Assembly: GCA_020635675.1 (NCBI GenBank)
Contig: JACJZJ010000004.1
Span: 62,001 to 126,000, forward strand
Source of the DNA: Flavobacteriales bacterium
GTDB taxonomy: Bacteria > Bacteroidota > Bacteroidia > Flavobacteriales_F > PHOS-HE28
Direction: 5' to 3'
Length of the DNA: 64,000 bases
Part shown: piece after piece, positions 1 to 8,226 of the stretch
Layout of the letters: each line of letters opens with the position of its first letter
Numbering within the stretch: the stretch's first letter is position 1
Made by a program: the position numbers and the translations under genes
Notes under the pieces: generated by a model
The model's input: the letters and a program-made list of their open reading frames with translations, nothing else
Database searches by the model: none
What the model was told of the DNA's origin: nothing

Positions 1-1
1 G

Positions 2-124
2 CGCGGCGAGATCCTTTTGCTGAAGTTCGCCCAGGCCCTGGAGGAGCTCGGCGTGGTGGAGAGCATGCCCAAGCTGGAAGGCAAGCGCATGATCATGATC
101 ATGGTGCCCAAGAAGAAGAAATAG
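2..124 (+). CDS. infC: Translation initiation factor IF-3, C-terminal end (partial)
   Basis: Only the last 40 codons lie in the window, read in frame from base 2 to a TAG stop. The visible tail (LLLKFAQALEELGVVE, then PKLEGKRM and a run of lysines) matches the C-terminal domain of IF-3, which binds the 30S subunit and keeps it free for correct start-codon selection. The following genes are rpmI and rplT, the classic infC-rpmI-rplT order, which strongly supports the call although most of the protein is missing. The start and N-terminal domain lie upstream of the window. Confidence 0.9.
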   Translation, partial: RGEILLLKFAQALEELGVVESMPKLEGKRMIMIMVPKKKK

Positions 125-172
125 GCCGAACGCCGAACCGCAATAACCCAACGCGATCAATACCCAGAGGCC

Positions 173-364
173 ATGCCCAAGATGAAGACCAAGTCCGGAG
201 CCAAGAAGCGCTTCAAGCTCACGGGCACCGGCAAGGTGAAGCGCAAGCACGCCTTCCACAACCACATCCTCACCAAGAAACACAAGAAGCGGAAGCGCAA
301 CCTGGCCAAGATGGCCGTGGTGCATTCCCGGGACGAGAAGAACGTCCTTGATCTGCTGAAATAG
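173..364 (+). CDS. rpmI: 50S ribosomal protein L35
   Basis: This is a 63-residue, very basic protein with the L35 signature MPKMKTKSGAKKRFK at its N terminus and a lysine/arginine-rich centre (KKHKKRKR). The length is normal for the family. It is a structural protein of the large ribosomal subunit. It sits 48 bases after infC and 98 bases before rplT, so it is almost certainly transcribed with them. The 98-base spacer before rplT holds a small inverted repeat (CACCC/GGGTG, near 364-381) but no known L20-autoregulation structure could be recognised by eye. Confidence 0.97.
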   Translation: MPKMKTKSGAKKRFKLTGTGKVKRKHAFHNHILTKKHKKRKRNLAKMAVVHSRDEKNVLDLLK

Positions 365-462
365 CACCCAAACGCTCCGGGTGGAATAGGTAGCGTTCAC
401 CAGGACGCAGTGCACCCAAGTACCGCCGTCGCGCGGTCGCCTGCGCCCAAAGACCAACGACA

Positions 463-807
463 ATGCCTCGCAGTACCAACAAAGTTGCCAGCCGCGCACG
501 CCGCAAGAAGGTCCTGAAGCTCGCCAAGGGCAGCTTCGGCCGCAGAAAGAACGTGCTTACGGTGGCCAAGAACAGCGTGGAGAAAGGCCTCACCCACGCC
601 TACGATGGCCGCCGCCTTAAGAAACGCGACTTCCGCGCCCTGTGGATCCAGCGGATCAATGCGGCCGCCCGCGTGAACGGAATGAGCTACAGTACGTTCA
701 TGAACAAGCTGAAGAAGGCGAACATCGCCCTGGACCGCAAGGCGCTGGCCGAGATCGCTTACGCCGATGCCGAGGCCTTCAAGGCCATCGTGCAGAAGAT
801 CAAGTAG
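463..807 (+). CDS. rplT: 50S ribosomal protein L20
   Basis: This 114-residue basic protein begins MPRSTNKVASRARRKKVLK and contains the family motif FGRRKNVLTVAKNSVEKG. L20 binds 23S rRNA early in assembly of the large subunit; in several bacteria it also represses its own operon. The length is normal. It is the last gene of the infC-rpmI-rplT operon and is followed after 26 bases by a clear intrinsic terminator. Confidence 0.97.
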   Translation: MPRSTNKVASRARRKKVLKLAKGSFGRRKNVLTVAKNSVEKGLTHAYDGRRLKKRDFRALWIQRINAAARVNGMSYSTFMNKLKKANIALDRKALAEIAYADAEAFKAIVQKIK

Positions 808-833
808 GGATCCGATCCCACGAGGATCTGAAA

Positions 834-860
834 GGGGGACCGTTCGGTCCCCCTTTTTTT
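834..860 (+). terminator. Intrinsic terminator of the infC-rpmI-rplT operon
   Basis: A perfect 8-bp stem (GGGGGACC at 834-841, GGTCCCCC at 846-853) with a 4-base loop is followed at once by seven T residues. This is a textbook rho-independent terminator just downstream of rplT. Confidence 0.93.
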
Positions 861-1003
861 GATCCCTGTCCCTCCGAGGCATCCCCAACAGGGGTGTGTA
901 CGTCATAGGATAAAGCGGCCCCATGGCGCCGGAGAGGATCCTCCTTATAGTGGAGGAGCAGCACATAGCCGTCCATCAACCGTTTCCGGATCGACCGGCC
1001 CGC

Positions 1004-1011
1004 TACCTTTT
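1004..1011 (+). promoter_or_regulatory. Probable promoter -7 element for the secreted protein at 1036
   Basis: TACCTTTT matches the Bacteroidota -7 consensus TAnnTTTG at seven of eight positions and lies 24 bases before the ATG. No clear -33 TTG is visible at the expected spacing, so this is a motif-based call only. Confidence 0.45.
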
Positions 1012-1035
1012 CTTATCGATCGATACGCTCTGGCC

Positions 1036-2664
1036 ATGAACACCGCGGTCCGTCCCCTCATTCTCTCTGTGCTCGTCATGCTCCTTGTCGCACAGGTACA
1101 CGCCCAGAACATCGGCATCAATGTCAATGGGGCTGCTCCGGATGCCAGCGCCCTGCTCGACGTGGACGCAGCAGGCCTGGCCGCGAACAACAAGAAGGGA
1201 CTGCTGATCCCACGGATGACCTCCGGGCAGCGGACCGTGATCCCCACCCCGGCCACCGGTCTCCTGGTCTACGACACGACGACGGGCACCTTCTGGTACT
1301 TTGATGGCACCCAATGGGTGGAGATGGGCACCGCCAGTAACGATTGGGCCATCCTGGGCAATGCGAACACCAATGCCACCAACAACTTCCTGGGCACCAC
1401 CAATAATGTGGACCTGGTGGTACGAACGAACAATGCTGCGCGCATGCGCGTCATGGGCGCCACGGGACGCGTCGGTATCGGTACCGCCGCACCCACCACG
1501 CTCCTGGAGGTGTCCAGCGGGGCCGCCGATGCGATCTACGGGCACAGCACCAACGTTGGGGGCTACCTGGGACGGGAGACCAACATCACCTTCGGAAATC
1601 CGGTCCAGACCGTGCTGGGGGCCGGTGTCTATGCGAGCAATCCGGCCGCCGGCTATACTTCCGTCTATGCCCAATCCACAGGAGGGGCGACGGTAGCGGC
1701 CAACATCAACTACTCGAACGTTTGGATGGGGCAGTACACATACGTGGACAACGCATCCTCCACCGTGAACCCCTCAGCGAGCTACAACCAGCTGAACGTG
1801 ACCAACTCGGCCCTGGGCGGATTCCAGATCGCGCTGCGCGGCTTCATGAACCGCGGGACGACCGCGGGCAACCCGGGCTACAGCGTGGGTGTACAGGGTC
1901 TTGCCAATTCATCGAGCCAGGACGCCATCGGGACGTTCGGGCTCGCATACAGCAACGCCAATCTGCGGATCGGCGGGTATTTCGAGGGCAACAGCTATGC
2001 CGGTGTCAATTCAGGCTATGCCTATGTGGGCGGCACAACGAACGGTGTCACCGCGGTCAAGATCGTCGGTACGGGTACGGTGGCCGAGATCGTTCCCACC
2101 ACCGATCACGGACGCATCAAGCTCACCTGTCCCGAGTCACCGGAATATTGGTACCAGGACTATGGCACGGTCCAGTTGGTCAACGGTCGCGCCCATGTGG
2201 AGCTCGACCCCATCCTGGCGGACATCATCGTGGTGGATGTACAGAACCCGCTGCGCGTGTTCTGCACTCCGGTCGACATGCCGTGGTTCAATGGTGCCGC
2301 CGTGATGAACAAGAGTTCCACCGGGTTCGATATCGTGGAATTGAACGGCGGGACGCACAGCGGACCCATCGACTATCAGGTCGTGGCGAAGCCAAGGACC
2401 AACTTCGGAGAGGGACGTTTCCCCCAGGCCCCCGGACCTGCATGGCTGAAGAAGGATGCTGAACCGATCGCCGCGAAGGCCGCCAACCAACCCACCGATA
2501 GGGAGATCTTTACATGGCCGCCCGACTGGGAGGTCTACGGATACGATGTGGATGCGATGACGCCTGTGGGCGGTCTCGTGCCCGCCGGTCCGCACAAAGG
2601 TCTGATCAAGGTGGCCGAGGGTGTGTTCTCCGAACGGATCCCTGCTTCCCTGCCACAGCACTGA
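1036..2664 (+). CDS. Secreted structural protein with tail-fibre-like N-terminal region
   Basis: This is a predicted exported protein of 542 residues. The ATG at 1036 is chosen because it starts a normal Sec signal peptide (hydrophobic LILSVLVMLLVAQ, then VHAQ). The mature N terminus carries a pattern common in Bacteroidota surface proteins: NIGINVNGAAPDASALLDVD, then GLLIPRMTSGQR, TGLLVYDTTTG and FWYFDGTQW. The middle (about residues 120-330) is rich in Gly, Asn and Ser, as in repeated beta-strand fibres. The C-terminal third (TTDHGRIKLTCPESPEYWY onward) looks like a separate beta-rich domain. No type IX sorting domain is evident at the C terminus. The function is unknown; a structural or adhesive surface role is an inference. 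It converges on metG with a single base between the stop codons. Confidence 0.7.
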   Translation: MNTAVRPLILSVLVMLLVAQVHAQNIGINVNGAAPDASALLDVDAAGLAANNKKGLLIPRMTSGQRTVIPTPATGLLVYDTTTGTFWYFDGTQWVEMGTASNDWAILGNANTNATNNFLGTTNNVDLVVRTNNAARMRVMGATGRVGIGTAAPTTLLEVSSGAADAIYGHSTNVGGYLGRETNITFGNPVQTVLGAGVYASNPAAGYTSVYAQSTGGATVAANINYSNVWMGQYTYVDNASSTVNPSASYNQLNVTNSALGGFQIALRGFMNRGTTAGNPGYSVGVQGLANSSSQDAIGTFGLAYSNANLRIGGYFEGNSYAGVNSGYAYVGGTTNGVTAVKIVGTGTVAEIVPTTDHGRIKLTCPESPEYWYQDYGTVQLVNGRAHVELDPILADIIVVDVQNPLRVFCTPVDMPWFNGAAVMNKSSTGFDIVELNGGTHSGPIDYQVVAKPRTNFGEGRFPQAPGPAWLKKDAEPIAAKAANQPTDREIFTWPPDWEVYGYDVDAMTPVGGLVPAGPHKGLIKVAEGVFSERIPASLPQH

Positions 2665-2665
2665 T

Positions 2666-4759
2666 TCATCGGACCTCCGCGCCAGGGGACATGGCCTCGG
2701 CAGGTCTGACGAACCGGAGCCGCCCATCGCTGTCCTCGGCCATCAGGACCATGCCCTGACTGTCGACGCCACGCATTTTGCGCGCCGCCAGATTGGCCAC
2801 GAGAACCACCTGCTGACCGGCGAGTTCATCAGGCGAGAAGTGCTGCGCGATGCCGCTCACCACCGTTCGTGGAACGGCCTCTCCGATGTCGATCGCAAGC
2901 TTCAGGAGTTTGTCCGCCTTGGCCACCTTTTCGGCGCTCAGGATCGTCCCGACGCGCAGATCGAGCTTGGCGAATTCCTCGAATTGAACGATGGGTTTCG
3001 CAGGTGGCGCTTCCGCTGGTCCGGGATCCGGATCGGTGTTCGGCGCTTGCGTTACCGTACCCGCCAGCAAACGATCGATCTCCGGTTGGATCTCAGCGTC
3101 CGTGATCGGCTTGAAGAGGTGCTCCGGCCTGCCGAGTTCCTGACCTGGTCCGATGAGATCCGTTCGAAAGGCCTCCGACCAGCCCAACCGCGGTATGCCG
3201 AGCATGCGGCGCAGCTTCTCCGCAGTGAAAGGCAGAAAGGGTTCCAAGACGATACTGAGCACGGCCGCCAGGTTCGCTCCATGGAGCAATACCGTCGCGG
3301 TCCGTGCAGGATCGGTCTTCTGCAGTTTCCACGGTTCGGTGTCCGTGAGGTACTTGTTGCCCGCGCGTGCGATGTTCATCGCGGCTGCCAGCGCATCGCG
3401 GAACCGGAAATCGTCGACATGCCGCGCGATCGACTCCACCTCCGCGTGGACCGTGCTCCACATCGTTACCTCCTGGTCCGTGCTGGCCCCGCCCGACGGC
3501 GCTTGGCGTTCGTGGAATTTGTCACAGAGCACGAAGACGCGCTGCACGAAGTTGCCCAGGATGGCGACCAGTTCGTTGTTGTTCTTGTCCTGGAAATCCT
3601 TCCAGGTGAATTCACTGTCCCGGAACTCCGGAAGGATCGTCGTCAGACAGTAACGCAACTCGTCCTGACGTTCTGGCCAGCGTTCGAGGTATTCGTGGAT
3701 CCAGACCGCCCAATTCCGGCTGGTGCTCAACTTCCGCCCCTCCAGATTCAGGAACTCATTGGCGGGTACGTTCTGTGGGAGTTGGTACCCCCCGTGCAGT
3801 TCCAGCAGCATCGGAAAGATGATGCAATGGAACACGATGTTGTCCTTGCCGATGAAGTGCACGAGGCGCGTGTCTTCGGCCTTCCACCAAGGCTCCCAAT
3901 CGCGGTCATTGTCGGCAGCCCATTGTTTCGTGGCGCTGATGTAGCCGATCGGCGCATCGAGCCAGACGTAAAGCACCTTCCCTTGCCCCTCGGGCAGTGG
4001 AACGGGAACCCCCCAGGATAGGTCGCGGGTCATGGCACGTGGGCGCAGGCCCTCCTTCAACCAGCTGTTGCACTGTCCGAGCACCTGCGGTTTCCACTCC
4101 CTCGGGTCGTGCTGCTCCACGCCATCGAGCACCCCTGTGTTCACCCACTCCTCCATCATCGCCTGGTGCCGGTCCATGGGCAGGTACCAATGCGTGGTGG
4201 GACGCTTGACCGGGACCGTTCCGGTCAGTGTGCTCCTCGGATCGATGAGGTCGTTCGGGCTCAGCGCACTCCCGCATTTCTCGCACTGATCACCGAATGC
4301 CTTGTCGTTCCCACAATTCGGACAGGTGCCGGTGATGTATCGGTCGGCGAGGAACTGGTGCGCCTCCTCATCGAAATACTGCTCCTCCTCCTTCTCGACG
4401 AAAACGCCCTGCCGATGCAGCTCAAGAAAGAAATCCTGGGAGGTTCGTTCATGCAGGTCACTGCTGGTGCGGTGGTAGATATCGAAGTGGATACCGAAGC
4501 CGATGAACGCGTCGCGGAGCATGGCGTGGTACTTGTCCACCACGGCCTGGGGCGTGGTCCCCTCCTTCATCGCCTTGATCGTGATCGCCGCCCCGTGTTC
4601 ATCGCTACCGCACACGAAGAGGACCTCCTTCCCGCGTTGCCGCAGGTTGCGCACATAGATGTCCGCAGGAAGGTAGGCGCCGGCGACATGCCCTAGATGC
4701 AGTGGTCCGTTCGCATAAGGCAAGGCTGCGGTAACGGTATGTCGTTTGGGCTCGACCAT
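2666..4759 (-). CDS. metG: Methionyl-tRNA synthetase with C-terminal tRNA-binding domain
   Basis: This 697-residue enzyme charges tRNA-Met with methionine in the cytoplasm. The class I HIGH motif appears as HLGH in ANGPLHLGHVAGAYLPADIY near the N terminus, the KMSKS loop as KLSTS, and the zinc knuckle as CPNCGNDKAFGDQCEKCG. The last ~110 residues are the EMAP/Trbp111-like oligonucleotide-binding domain (FAKLDLRVGTILSAEKVAKA, then RKMRGVDSQGMVLMA), linked by an Ala/Pro-rich stretch. The start at 4759 (MVEPKRHTVTAALPYANG) is preferred over an in-frame ATG 19 codons upstream because the extra residues are not family-like and a -7-type motif lies at 4778-4785. Confidence 0.96.
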   Translation of the reverse strand: MVEPKRHTVTAALPYANGPLHLGHVAGAYLPADIYVRNLRQRGKEVLFVCGSDEHGAAITIKAMKEGTTPQAVVDKYHAMLRDAFIGFGIHFDIYHRTSSDLHERTSQDFFLELHRQGVFVEKEEEQYFDEEAHQFLADRYITGTCPNCGNDKAFGDQCEKCGSALSPNDLIDPRSTLTGTVPVKRPTTHWYLPMDRHQAMMEEWVNTGVLDGVEQHDPREWKPQVLGQCNSWLKEGLRPRAMTRDLSWGVPVPLPEGQGKVLYVWLDAPIGYISATKQWAADNDRDWEPWWKAEDTRLVHFIGKDNIVFHCIIFPMLLELHGGYQLPQNVPANEFLNLEGRKLSTSRNWAVWIHEYLERWPERQDELRYCLTTILPEFRDSEFTWKDFQDKNNNELVAILGNFVQRVFVLCDKFHERQAPSGGASTDQEVTMWSTVHAEVESIARHVDDFRFRDALAAAMNIARAGNKYLTDTEPWKLQKTDPARTATVLLHGANLAAVLSIVLEPFLPFTAEKLRRMLGIPRLGWSEAFRTDLIGPGQELGRPEHLFKPITDAEIQPEIDRLLAGTVTQAPNTDPDPGPAEAPPAKPIVQFEEFAKLDLRVGTILSAEKVAKADKLLKLAIDIGEAVPRTVVSGIAQHFSPDELAGQQVVLVANLAARKMRGVDSQGMVLMAEDSDGRLRFVRPAEAMSPGAEVR

Positions 4760-4777
4760 GGAACTCCGATGGGCCGG

Positions 4778-4785
4778 CGAAGTTA
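4778..4785 (-). promoter_or_regulatory. Possible -7 element for metG
   Basis: On the minus strand this reads TAACTTCG, seven of eight matches to TAnnTTTG, 18 bases before the chosen metG ATG. It lies inside the longer alternative reading frame and so argues for the shorter start. No -33 TTG was confirmed. Confidence 0.35.
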
Positions 4786-4862
4786 TCAAGCCGTCCCCGC
4801 CCGTGACAGCCATCAACAGGGTCGGCGCGGGAGGATCCGCTCCACCGACCTGCCGGATCGTT

Positions 4863-4870
4863 CACCTTTG
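4863..4870 (+). promoter_or_regulatory. Possible -7 element for the DUF1801 gene
   Basis: CACCTTTG keeps the TTTG half of the Bacteroidota -7 consensus and ends four bases before the ATG at 4875. A transcript from here would be leaderless or nearly so. The call rests on the motif and on the same spacing at other genes of this window. Confidence 0.35.
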
Positions 4871-4874
4871 CAGG

Positions 4875-5264
4875 ATGCATGCCGACACCGCCGCGTATAA
4901 TTCCCATCTCGCTCCCGAGGACCGGGCGATCTGCGAGATCCTGGCCCGGGAGATCGATCATCACCTGCCCGAAGCGGAGAACAAGATCTGGCATCGGCAT
5001 CCGGTATGGTTCCTGGCGGGCAATCCCATCGTGGGCTACCACAAGCTGAAGGACTGCGTCCGACTCCTTTTCTGGAGCGGTCGATCGTTCAATGAACCGG
5101 GCCTGAAGAAGGAGGGCAAGTTCCAGGCGGCCGAGGTCCGCTACGGCCGGGCCGCGCAGGTCGATACGGAACAACTTGCAACCTGGCTGCGGAAGGCTCG
5201 GGAGATCCAGTGGGACTACAAGAACATCGTCAAACGGCGGGGCGTGCTCGAGCGGTTGAAGTGA
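4875..5264 (+). CDS. DUF1801 domain protein
   Basis: This is a 129-residue soluble protein resembling the DUF1801/YdhG-like family: a short helical start, then the aromatic-rich core HHLPEAENKIWHRHPVWFL, GNPIVGYHKLKD, VRLLFWSGRSF and a basic C terminus. The family is widespread, small and of unknown biochemical function. The ATG at 4875 is chosen because residues before it are not family-like and because a -7-like motif lies just upstream. It is divergent from metG and is followed 40 bases later by the LD-carboxypeptidase gene, possibly on the same transcript. Confidence 0.75.
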   Translation: MHADTAAYNSHLAPEDRAICEILAREIDHHLPEAENKIWHRHPVWFLAGNPIVGYHKLKDCVRLLFWSGRSFNEPGLKKEGKFQAAEVRYGRAAQVDTEQLATWLRKAREIQWDYKNIVKRRGVLERLK

Positions 5265-5304
5265 TGCAGCGGTGTTCTCGCCGTATTCCTGACCTTACAG
5301 CCGC

Positions 5305-6222
5305 ATGTCCGCCACCCCCCCTCCCTTACGGCCCGGCAGCACGATCGCGATCATACCGACCGCGCGAGCGATCTCCCCGGACGAATTACGGGAAGGCATC
5401 GCGCTCGCTGAAAGTTGGGGGCTGCGGGTGCGGTCGGGTGCGGGCGTGGGTCGCAAGGACTTCCAGCAGGCCGGAACGTCGGCCGAACGCCTTGCCGACC
5501 TCCAGTCCGCCCTGGACGACCCGGAGATCGAGGCCGTCTGGTGCGCGCGCGGAGGGTATGGTACGGTGCACCTCATGGAAGGTCTCGACCTTACGCGCTT
5601 CCGCGCGCGTCCGAAATGGGTCATCGGATTCAGCGATATCACGGTGCTTCACAACCGGATCCACGGGGAGGGCATAGCCACCCTGCATGCGCAGATGCCC
5701 TATGCCATTGCCGGGAAGACGGAACACTGCAGGACATCGCTTCACGATGCCCTGTTCGGGACCGCACCTCCCATCGCTTGGGACCGCCCGGCAGAGGGGC
5801 CATGGAAGGAGGGGACGGTCGTTGCCCCGGTGGTCGGAGGCAACTTGAGCGTTCTGCTCAGTTTGCGCGGCACACCGTACGATCTGGACCCCGGGGGCAA
5901 GATCCTCTTCCTCGAGGACCTGGACGAACTGCGCTACCACGTGGACCGCATGGTCCAGAACATCCGTTCGGGCGGATGGTTCACGCGCGCTGCAGGACTG
6001 GTCGTTGGTGGTATGACCGATATGCGGGACAAGGATCCGGCGGACCCGTTCGGACGAGATGCCCTCACCATCATCCATGATGCCTTGTCCGGATCAGCGA
6101 TCCCGGTGGCTTGCGGCATGCCGGTGGGCCATATCGCGGACAACAGAGCACTTGTCCTTGGCCGGAACGCGACGCTCGACATCACCAGGGAAGGCGCGGT
6201 GTTGCGCTTTGATCGAGCGTAA
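5305..6222 (+). CDS. LD-carboxypeptidase (peptidase family S66)
   Basis: This 305-residue hydrolase belongs to the LdcA/MccF family. Such enzymes remove the terminal D-Ala from murein tetrapeptides during peptidoglycan recycling; some members instead process microcin C-type peptides. Visible family motifs are CARGGYGTVHLM (about residues 80-91), IGFSDITVLH with the likely nucleophile Ser110, GGNLSVLLSL, the acidic LFLEDLDELRYHVDRM and a C-terminal GH (MPVGHIADN) supplying the catalytic His. There is no signal peptide, so it acts in the cytoplasm, as expected for murein recycling. Which substrate is used cannot be told from sequence. Confidence 0.9.
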   Translation: MSATPPPLRPGSTIAIIPTARAISPDELREGIALAESWGLRVRSGAGVGRKDFQQAGTSAERLADLQSALDDPEIEAVWCARGGYGTVHLMEGLDLTRFRARPKWVIGFSDITVLHNRIHGEGIATLHAQMPYAIAGKTEHCRTSLHDALFGTAPPIAWDRPAEGPWKEGTVVAPVVGGNLSVLLSLRGTPYDLDPGGKILFLEDLDELRYHVDRMVQNIRSGGWFTRAAGLVVGGMTDMRDKDPADPFGRDALTIIHDALSGSAIPVACGMPVGHIADNRALVLGRNATLDITREGAVLRFDRA

Positions 6223-6246
6223 TGCCGGGTTTTCCGGCCGAGCGTG

Positions 6247-6888
6247 TCAGTTGCGCTCGAACTTGTTGAATCCTGCCGGTACCTCGAAGAGGGATGACCT
6301 TTGCGTTTCCTTGGTCACCTTCGTCACCTCCAGACGGCTCACCTCGGCACCATCCATCTTCTGCTCGATCCCAATGAACGGGAATACGCCTCCTGCGTTG
6401 GGGATCTCCAGGAAGAACACGGCCTGTTCGTCCTTCCGGTTCAGCGTCTCCAGCAGGGGAATGAAGAAGTCGAAAGCGTCCTGGGCGACCCAATAGGTGA
6501 GGATGCGATCCTCCTTGCTGCTACGGACCACCCATTTCTCGCACTTGTAGCCGGCGATATCCTTCATTTCACCGCTCTTCTGCACCTGGGTCTCCACATC
6601 CTTGGGCAGGCGCATGTTCGGCACGTCCATGTACAGCTTGCGCTCCGGGCTGAGGGCCACCACCGATCTGTCGCGATTGTCCACGAGCATGATCCCCTGG
6701 ACATCCCCCCTGGCGCTGATCTCCTCGATCCGGACATGGTCGCCCTTCACGTAATACTTGTAGGTGGTGACCACTGGTCCGGTGGTCTTGGTGAACTCGA
6801 TCACCCCTTCGAACGACTGCGACCAGGCCTGAACGGCACCGGTGATCGAGAGGGTGGCGGCGAGAAGCGTACGGTGGAGGATCATCAT
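6247..6888 (-). CDS. Secreted DUF4412 domain protein
   Basis: This 213-residue protein starts with a signal peptide (LLAATLSITGAVQAWSQ). The rest matches the DUF4412 pattern of Bacteroidota periplasmic proteins: SFEGVIEFTK at the mature start, a beta-rich fold with YYVKGDHVRIEE, and a central GYKCEKWVV. Members often look like LolA/LolB-type lipid-binding half-barrels, but no function is established. The start could also be the second ATG (6885). It converges with the LD-carboxypeptidase gene 24 bases away and is divergent from yraN. Confidence 0.8.
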   Translation of the reverse strand: MMILHRTLLAATLSITGAVQAWSQSFEGVIEFTKTTGPVVTTYKYYVKGDHVRIEEISARGDVQGIMLVDNRDRSVVALSPERKLYMDVPNMRLPKDVETQVQKSGEMKDIAGYKCEKWVVRSSKEDRILTYWVAQDAFDFFIPLLETLNRKDEQAVFFLEIPNAGGVFPFIGIEQKMDGAEVSRLEVTKVTKETQRSSLFEVPAGFNKFERN

Positions 6889-6986
6889 GGTCTTGGCGTT
6901 ACCGCGGACAAGGGTGAAAGTTCCCCAATTTTAGCCCCTTGAACGGACGGAAGGCGGCGAGGTTACGCACGATCCGTGTTTCAAAC

Positions 6987-7358
6987 ATGGCCGAACATCT
7001 GCGAACGGGCGAACAGGGAGAGCAAGCGGCGTGCCGGTTCCTGGAAGGGGCCGGCTATCGCATTCTGGCCCGGAACTGGCGCCACGGTCGGGATGAGCTT
7101 GATATCGTGGCCCGAATGGACGATATCCTTGTGGTGGTGGAGGTGAAAACGCGCCGGGATGAACGGGTGGCCCTTCCGGAGGATGCCGTGGACCAGGCGA
7201 AGCAGGAACGATTGTTCAGGGCCGCCGAGGCATATTTGGATAAGGAGGTCGACGAGGACCTTCGGGTACGATTCGACGTGGTGGCCGTCATCTTTGAAGG
7301 CGCGGAGGCACGGATACGCCACATCGCAGAGGCATTCTACCCCACCAACGATGGCTGA
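6987..7358 (+). CDS. yraN: UPF0102 (YraN) family protein
   Basis: This is a 123-residue protein of the YraN/UPF0102 family, which has a restriction-endonuclease-like fold. Motifs are GEQGEQAACRFLEGAGYRIL, NWRHGRDELDIVA and VVVEVKTRR; the D-x-E-V-K core is the typical PD-(D/E)XK metal-binding site. The cellular role is not settled, though a nuclease or Holliday-junction-related role has been suggested for the family. The ATG at 6987 is chosen because the family begins close to GEQGE. Its last 8 bases overlap the start of the pseudouridine synthase gene, so the two are translationally coupled. Confidence 0.9.
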   Translation: MAEHLRTGEQGEQAACRFLEGAGYRILARNWRHGRDELDIVARMDDILVVVEVKTRRDERVALPEDAVDQAKQERLFRAAEAYLDKEVDEDLRVRFDVVAVIFEGAEARIRHIAEAFYPTNDG

Positions 7359-8226
7359 ACGCAGGAACGATAAAGGCAGGCGCCGACGCGAGGAACGCGG
7401 CGGCGACCGCCGCTCCAATGGTCCGCGCGACCCACGTGCACTGAAAAGGACCCCGGCACGCTCGGTGCGACCGGTCCGAAAGAACAGCGCTGCCCCGGAA
7501 AAGGACGATCCGGCCACAGGTCCGGTACGCCTCAATCGTTACCTGTCCCAAAGTGGCGTGTGCAGCCGGCGCGAAGCCGACGACCTGATCCAGGCGGGTG
7601 TGGTGCAGGTGAACGGCAAGGTCGTGACCGAACTGGGCACCAAGGTCGGACCAGGGGATGTGGTGGTGTATGGCGGGCAACGTTTGAGCATGGAACGCAA
7701 GCGATATGTCCTCCTGAACAAACCGAAGGATTTCATCACCACGACCGATGACCCGCGGGATCGACGCACCGTGATGAACCTGGTCGGCCATGCCTGCCCG
7801 GAACGGATCTATCCTGTCGGTCGGCTCGATCGGAATACGACCGGTGTCCTCTTGTTGACGAACGATGGGGACCTGGCCAAACGGCTGACGCATCCTCGGC
7901 ATGGCGTGGAGAAGCTGTACCATGTGTTCCTGAACAGATCGGTCACACAGGCCGATGTGCATCGGCTGGTGGAAGGGGTCGCTTTGGACGACGGCCCGGC
8001 CAATGCGGACGAGGCCAGCTATGTGGGCGCGGACAAGAAGCAGGTGGGTGTCCGCCTTCATTCCGGCCGCAACCGGGTCGTGCGCAGGATGTTCGAAGCG
8101 CTCGGCTATGAAGTGATGAAGCTCGACCGCGTGGTGTTCGCGGGTTTGACGAAGAAGGACCTACCGCGAGGCAAGTGGCGTCATTTGACCGAAAAGGAGA
8201 TCAATCTGCTGCGGCGGGTACGCTGA
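7351..8226 (+). CDS. rluB: rRNA pseudouridine synthase (RluB/RsuA family)
   Basis: This 291-residue protein isomerises a uridine in ribosomal RNA. After a strongly basic, Arg-rich tail (residues 1-55) come an S4 RNA-binding domain (RLNRYLSQSGVCSRREAD, about 59-105) and the catalytic domain with GRLDRNTTGVLLLTNDG, where Asp160 is the expected catalytic residue. RluB-type enzymes modify the large subunit rRNA; assignment to RluB rather than RluE/RsuA rests on the domain layout and is moderate. It overlaps yraN by 8 bases and its stop abuts the stop of the convergent endonuclease gene with no gap. Confidence 0.88.
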   Translation: MAERRNDKGRRRREERGGDRRSNGPRDPRALKRTPARSVRPVRKNSAAPEKDDPATGPVRLNRYLSQSGVCSRREADDLIQAGVVQVNGKVVTELGTKVGPGDVVVYGGQRLSMERKRYVLLNKPKDFITTTDDPRDRRTVMNLVGHACPERIYPVGRLDRNTTGVLLLTNDGDLAKRLTHPRHGVEKLYHVFLNRSVTQADVHRLVEGVALDDGPANADEASYVGADKKQVGVRLHSGRNRVVRRMFEALGYEVMKLDRVVFAGLTKKDLPRGKWRHLTEKEINLLRRVR